26,451 nt of DNA from an uncultured Chromatiaceae bacterium (GTDB lineage: Bacteria; Pseudomonadota; Gammaproteobacteria; Enterobacterales; Alteromonadaceae): assembly GCA_946482325.1 (NCBI GenBank), contig CAMLRA010000042.1, forward strand, positions 1 to 26,451, in the 5' to 3' direction. Positions 22,951-26,451 of the stretch are shown here, one piece after another (the first letter of the stretch is position 1; every line of letters begins with the position of its first letter). The translations under genes and the position numbers were made by a program. The notes under the pieces were generated by a model. The model worked only from the letters and a program-made list of their open reading frames with translations, was not told the origin of the DNA and made no database searches.

Positions 22951-25767
22951 ATGTCACAGGGTACATTTCGTTATCACAAGCTGGCGCAGCTGGTGATGCT
23001 GGCCATACTGGCACCGCAGCAGGCTTTCGCCGCAGATGCCGACAGCGACAAACAAAAGCAGAAAAAAGCCAACACCGAACAGGTTGAAAAAATTCAGGTC
23101 ACCGGCATTCGCAGCAGTATTAAAGAAGCCTTGTTTATTAAACAAAATGCAGTGTCGGTGATCGACGTGGTCGTGGCCGAAGATATCGGTAAATTTCCCG
23201 ACGAAAACCTGGCCGAAGCGCTGCAGCGCGTGCCTGGCATCACTATTACCCGCAACGGTGGCGAAGGTCAGAACGTGATAGTCCGCGGCCTTGGTGCCGG
23301 CTACAACATCACGACGCTGAACGGCCGGCGTGTCGCTTCGGAAAACAGCGGCCGCGATTTTAACTACGACACTATCGCTTCAGAGCTGGTCAACTCCATC
23401 GCCGTCTACAAATCGCCGGAAGCGCGCTTGCAGGAAGGTGGCATCGGTGCTGTGGTTGACATTCAGACCCGCAAACCACTGGATTTAAAAGGCTTTACCC
23501 TGACCGGTTCGACCAAAGGCGTCTATGAAAGCCGTACCGGCGACACCCAGCCACATGCGTCATTTCTGGTCGGCGATTTATTTGAAGACGGCAAACTCGG
23601 CGTGATTTTCACCGGCGCTTATTCTGAGCGCACCATCCGTAACGACACTTATTCTGCCGCCGGTTTTTATGATGTGCAGGAAGGTGTGACTGAAGCGACC
23701 TTGCCAATCGATAAAAATAACGACGGCCAAATCGACCAGGCCAGTGAGTTATTCCCGTCCAAAATCCCGGCGTATATGTATTACGCCAACGCCCAGGACG
23801 TACGTGAGAGGATGGGCGGCACGCTGTCGCTGCAATATCAGCCTAATGACTGGATTGATCTGAGTCTGGATACAATGTATTCACGCTACACCACCAATGG
23901 TAACCGCTATCAGATTGGTTTTGTGAACTACGACGAAGACTGGACACCAGGCACTCCGCTATTTAGCAACGCAACTTTTGGCCCTGATGGCAGGGTTCTG
24001 GCCGTTACTCAAACTGCCAATCCAATGGTCGAACTGCTGAACTTAAGCACACCGCGTAAAACCGACACCTGGCAAGTCGGTGCCAATGCCAAATTCCAGA
24101 TCAGCGAAGCATTTAGCCTGACGGCCGATGCATCCAGTTCAGAAGCCAAAGATCAAAACAATGGCGACAACCGCTTTATTGTTGCGCGCGGTTTTGTTGA
24201 CTCGATCAAAATCGACTACAGCAAAGCCAATAAACTGCCGGACGTCACCATAGCCCCGGCACTGAATGCCGACCAGACCTATGGCGCGCACTACAGTTAC
24301 AACAGCGGTACCGGCGTCACTGATAAAGTCGATGAAGCTAAGCTGATTGGCCAGTATAAGATTGATGATTCTGTACTGACGCAAATCGATTTTGGTCTGA
24401 CCTATGGCAAACAAAGCAAAGGTCGGAACGAGTACTCGTCGAAAAACCCTAGCCAGTTCAGCCGTGGCGGTTTTTATCTGACCCGCGACAAATATACTTT
24501 TGACGCCAGCTCAGTATTTAAACAAGGTGAATTTGAACTGTTTCGCATTCCCAAAGACGTCTTTGTCGCACCGAATTTTGACAATTTCCTCGAAGGCGAA
24601 AACAGCATTCAGCCGAATCCGTGGCCAAGTTTTGACTATGACAAACTACTGGCGTTTTACCGCTCGATCAACGCTGAAGCGGCAGACAAAAGTATTGTGG
24701 CAACGTTAAATCAGGCTGGTGCATTTGAAGTCAGTGAAGCCGTGACTGCGGCTTTTATTCAGGCGAATTTTGAAGATACGCTGTTTGACCTGCCGTATTT
24801 CCTCAATATTGGTTTACGCGGCAGCAAAACCGACGTTACCAGCGAAGGTTATTCCTATGATTTCAGCAAACTGCAGCTGGACAGTGCCGGACAGCCGACC
24901 AACAACGCATGGCGCACCACCACCAGAACCAGCTATAGCGGCAGTTACAACAAACTGTTACCAAGCCTGAACTTTAAATTAAGTCTGCGCGATGATTTAC
25001 AGCTGCGCTTGTCAGCCGCTGAAGTGATGAGCCGGCCAAGTCTGGACCAACTGAAACCTTGGGCTGCGCCAAACTTTACCACTAAAGTCAATGGCTTGCC
25101 CCAGCTGGATATCCGTTACCCTGATCTGCCACCAGAAATGGCCAAACAATATGACGCGACGCTGGAATGGTATCTGGCTGACAGTTCACAACTCGCCGTT
25201 GGTTATTTTGTCAAAGATATTGAATCTTTTATCGAAACGAAAAAAGGCAAAATTACTTTTGGCAATATCGACTACTGGGGTACTTATGCAGCGGCAGGCC
25301 AGTACGGAGCCAAAATCAACGGCCTGGAAGCGGCCTGGCAGCAATCGATGGAACAATGGTTACCAGCACCTTTTGATGGTTTGGGCATTCAGCTGAACTA
25401 TACCTATGTCGACAGCAAGTTTGACGACCCGGCGCGCAAAAACTTGTCCTACACCGGCATGTCAAAAGACTCTTACAACGCCGTGGTGTATTACGAAAAA
25501 TATGGTGTGCAGGCGCGTCTGGCCTATAACTGGCGCAGCAAGTTCCTGAGCTACCCGGGCGATTGGGGTGGTGACAGCTGGACTGCCGCTTATGGCCAGC
25601 TCGACGCCAGCGCCAGTTACGACATCAACGAACACCTGACTGTGTTTGCTGAAGCGTCGAACCTGACCAATGAACGTTACTGGGGCTATGTTAAACAACC
25701 GGATCAGGTCAATTATCTGGAACGCTTTGGTACCCAGATTGCGATCGGCGTGCGCGGGAACTTCTGA
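22951..25767 (+). CDS. TonB-dependent outer-membrane receptor of the GalNAc locus
   Basis: A 938-residue outer-membrane transporter that uses TonB energy to import its ligand. The signal peptide covers 1-27 (cleavage after AFA). A TonB-box-like segment EKIQVTGIRSS (46-56) precedes the plug (about 57-180), which shows KFPDENLAEALQRVPGI, VRGLG and the GGIGAVVDIQTRKP end. The remaining residues form the 22-strand barrel, ending with Phe in GVRGNF as expected for BAM recognition. The plug motifs fit the Xanthomonas/Caulobacter-type receptors linked to carbohydrate uptake. GGAGG precedes the ATG at 22951. It is divergent from agaR behind an AgaR-operator array and is followed by a GH31 glycosidase, so the ligand is probably a GalNAc-containing oligosaccharide; that is inferred from context. 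No SusD partner is seen, as is usual in Proteobacteria. Confidence 0.92.
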   Translation: MSQGTFRYHKLAQLVMLAILAPQQAFAADADSDKQKQKKANTEQVEKIQVTGIRSSIKEALFIKQNAVSVIDVVVAEDIGKFPDENLAEALQRVPGITITRNGGEGQNVIVRGLGAGYNITTLNGRRVASENSGRDFNYDTIASELVNSIAVYKSPEARLQEGGIGAVVDIQTRKPLDLKGFTLTGSTKGVYESRTGDTQPHASFLVGDLFEDGKLGVIFTGAYSERTIRNDTYSAAGFYDVQEGVTEATLPIDKNNDGQIDQASELFPSKIPAYMYYANAQDVRERMGGTLSLQYQPNDWIDLSLDTMYSRYTTNGNRYQIGFVNYDEDWTPGTPLFSNATFGPDGRVLAVTQTANPMVELLNLSTPRKTDTWQVGANAKFQISEAFSLTADASSSEAKDQNNGDNRFIVARGFVDSIKIDYSKANKLPDVTIAPALNADQTYGAHYSYNSGTGVTDKVDEAKLIGQYKIDDSVLTQIDFGLTYGKQSKGRNEYSSKNPSQFSRGGFYLTRDKYTFDASSVFKQGEFELFRIPKDVFVAPNFDNFLEGENSIQPNPWPSFDYDKLLAFYRSINAEAADKSIVATLNQAGAFEVSEAVTAAFIQANFEDTLFDLPYFLNIGLRGSKTDVTSEGYSYDFSKLQLDSAGQPTNNAWRTTTRTSYSGSYNKLLPSLNFKLSLRDDLQLRLSAAEVMSRPSLDQLKPWAAPNFTTKVNGLPQLDIRYPDLPPEMAKQYDATLEWYLADSSQLAVGYFVKDIESFIETKKGKITFGNIDYWGTYAAAGQYGAKINGLEAAWQQSMEQWLPAPFDGLGIQLNYTYVDSKFDDPARKNLSYTGMSKDSYNAVVYYEKYGVQARLAYNWRSKFLSYPGDWGGDSWTAAYGQLDASASYDINEHLTVFAEASNLTNERYWGYVKQPDQVNYLERFGTQIAIGVRGNF

Positions 25768-25817
25768 GCCGGACTGACAGGCCGGCGCTGGCATGGCCAG
25801 TTGTAAACAAGTTGTAC

Positions 25818-25838
25818 GCTGCCCGGCTTTCGGGCAGC
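25818..25838. terminator. Hairpin after the receptor gene
   Basis: GCTGCCCG (25818-25825) and CGGGCAGC (25831-25838) form an 8-bp GC-rich perfect stem with a five-base loop, 50 bp after the receptor stop. No T-run follows, so it may stabilise or attenuate the mRNA between receptor and GH31 rather than end transcription fully. Confidence 0.5.
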
Positions 25839-25847
25839 ATCATGCAA

Positions 25848-25867
25848 TGCCGCCGTCTCAGGCGGCA
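25848..25867. repeat. Second hairpin between receptor and GH31
   Basis: TGCCGCC (25848-25854) and GGCGGCA (25861-25867) form a 7-bp perfect stem with a six-base loop, only 9 bp after the previous hairpin and 11 nt before the GH31 ribosome-binding site. It could tune translation or RNA decay of the downstream gene. Confidence 0.45.
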
Positions 25868-25893
25868 CTGCTTTATCTGAGGAATTCTGAAAA

Positions 25894-26451
25894 ATGCTGA
25901 TGTCGGCTGCTAAGTTACTGTTGGATAAAAATTTTCCCAAACGCCCACTGGCCTTTTCTATGTCTGTTTTACTGCTGTCGACAGCCATGAGCCACACCGT
26001 CCACGCGGCGCCGGTCGGCAATCTGAGTGCGCTGCAACAGCAAGCCGGGCTGATCCAAATCTCCACCGACGCCAAAGTCGCCGTGACAGTCCAGCTGTTA
26101 AAACCTGATTTACTGCGTATCCGCGCCGGCCTCAATGGCACACTGAGCGACGAAGGCAGTAAGGCTGCGCCTATTGTGATGAAAACCGACTATGCGCCTG
26201 TGCCTTACCAGCTCAAAGATCTGGGTGATTATCAGCTGGTCAGCACCGAAGCGATGGCGCTGCGGATCTACAAAAAACCACTGATTTTTGCCCTCTATAA
26301 AGCCGACAATAAAACGCTGATTGTGCAGGAACTCCAGCCGCTCGAACTCAGTGACAGCAAAGGCAGTGCGCAAAGCGTGCAGACTTTAAGCACCACGCCG
26401 GATGAGCGTTTTTACGGCGGTGGTCAGCAAAATGGTGCCTTTGAATTTAAA
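25894..26451 (+). CDS. GH31-family glycosidase, N-terminal part (runs off the window)
   Basis: The first 186 codons of a secreted glycoside hydrolase; the frame is open at the window edge. A long signal peptide covers about 1-38 (hydrophobic core SMSVLLLSTAM, cleavage near VHA-AP), so it acts in the periplasm or outside. Residues 40-186 match the GH31 N-terminal beta-sandwich and reach the family block DERFYGGGQQNGAF (about 169-182), where many GH31 enzymes read FYGLGE. The catalytic barrel with its aspartates is not in the window. GH31 is mostly alpha-glucosidases and alpha-xylosidases, but a branch of alpha-N-acetylgalactosaminidases is known from gut bacteria, and the aga context makes that branch a good candidate. 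GAGGAA lies 9 nt before the ATG at 25894; the ATG two codons later is an alternative. It is probably co-transcribed with the receptor. Confidence 0.85.
   Translation, partial: MLMSAAKLLLDKNFPKRPLAFSMSVLLLSTAMSHTVHAAPVGNLSALQQQAGLIQISTDAKVAVTVQLLKPDLLRIRAGLNGTLSDEGSKAAPIVMKTDYAPVPYQLKDLGDYQLVSTEAMALRIYKKPLIFALYKADNKTLIVQELQPLELSDSKGSAQSVQTLSTTPDERFYGGGQQNGAFEFK

Noticed and set aside
1..26451. CRISPR arrays, tRNA or rRNA genes, insertion sequences, prophage or toxin-antitoxin modules
   Set aside because: Looked for on both strands; no regular repeat-spacer array, tRNA-like cloverleaf, transposase, integrase or terminal inverted repeats were recognised.

Overview
The window looks like chromosomal DNA of an aerobic gammaproteobacterium close to Rheinheimera or Alishewanella (Chromatiaceae/Alteromonadales). 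This is an inference from protein character: Gln/Leu/Ala-rich c-di-GMP proteins, a large TonB-dependent receptor of the Xanthomonas/Caulobacter type, a Shewanella-like aga gene set and a DUF962/Mpo1-like protein. No database search was possible. Gene density is high. I see no rRNA, tRNA, CRISPR array, insertion sequence or phage gene.

Layout. 1-2.1 kb: a minimal 2-TM potassium channel convergent with a Tat-exported PhoD-type phosphatase. 2.1-2.45 kb: a non-coding gap with a strong plus-strand terminator that has no obvious gene. 2.45-10.7 kb: a minus-strand signalling operon, in transcription order a 1609-residue CHASE/PAS/hybrid histidine kinase with its own HPt domain, a receiver-GGDEF diguanylate cyclase (TGATG overlap), and a membrane PAS-GGDEF-EAL protein. 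Together they look like a complete phosphorelay into c-di-GMP. 10.9-18.3 kb: a mixed block with an M20 peptidase, a DUF962 protein, a Crp/Fnr regulator overlapping an HDOD protein with a pseudo-receiver, a small lipoprotein, a periplasmic binding protein, a protein with a TonB-like N-terminus but no TonB C-terminal domain, and an alpha/beta-hydrolase-fold protein whose nucleophile position is Ala.

18.3-26.45 kb: an N-acetylgalactosamine (GalNAc) utilisation locus. Minus strand, very tightly packed: agaR (DeoR repressor), agaZ, agaS (SIS-domain GalN-6-P deaminase) and an agaK-like ROK kinase. Plus strand, divergent: a TonB-dependent receptor and the start of a secreted GH31 glycosidase that runs off the window. 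The 444-bp AT-rich region between the arms carries seven CTTTC/GAAAG elements, the core reported for proteobacterial AgaR operators. One lies inside the spacer of a good sigma70-like promoter for the receptor, and one belongs to a near-complete copy of the extended E. coli AgaR operator upstream of agaR.

Inferred pathway: the GH31 enzyme trims GalNAc-containing glycans outside the cytoplasm, the receptor imports glycans across the outer membrane, AgaK phosphorylates GalNAc, AgaS deaminates GalN-6-P, and AgaZ acts at the tagatose-phosphate level. The inner-membrane permease, the GalNAc-6-P deacetylase and the AgaY aldolase are not in the window and may lie beyond its right edge.
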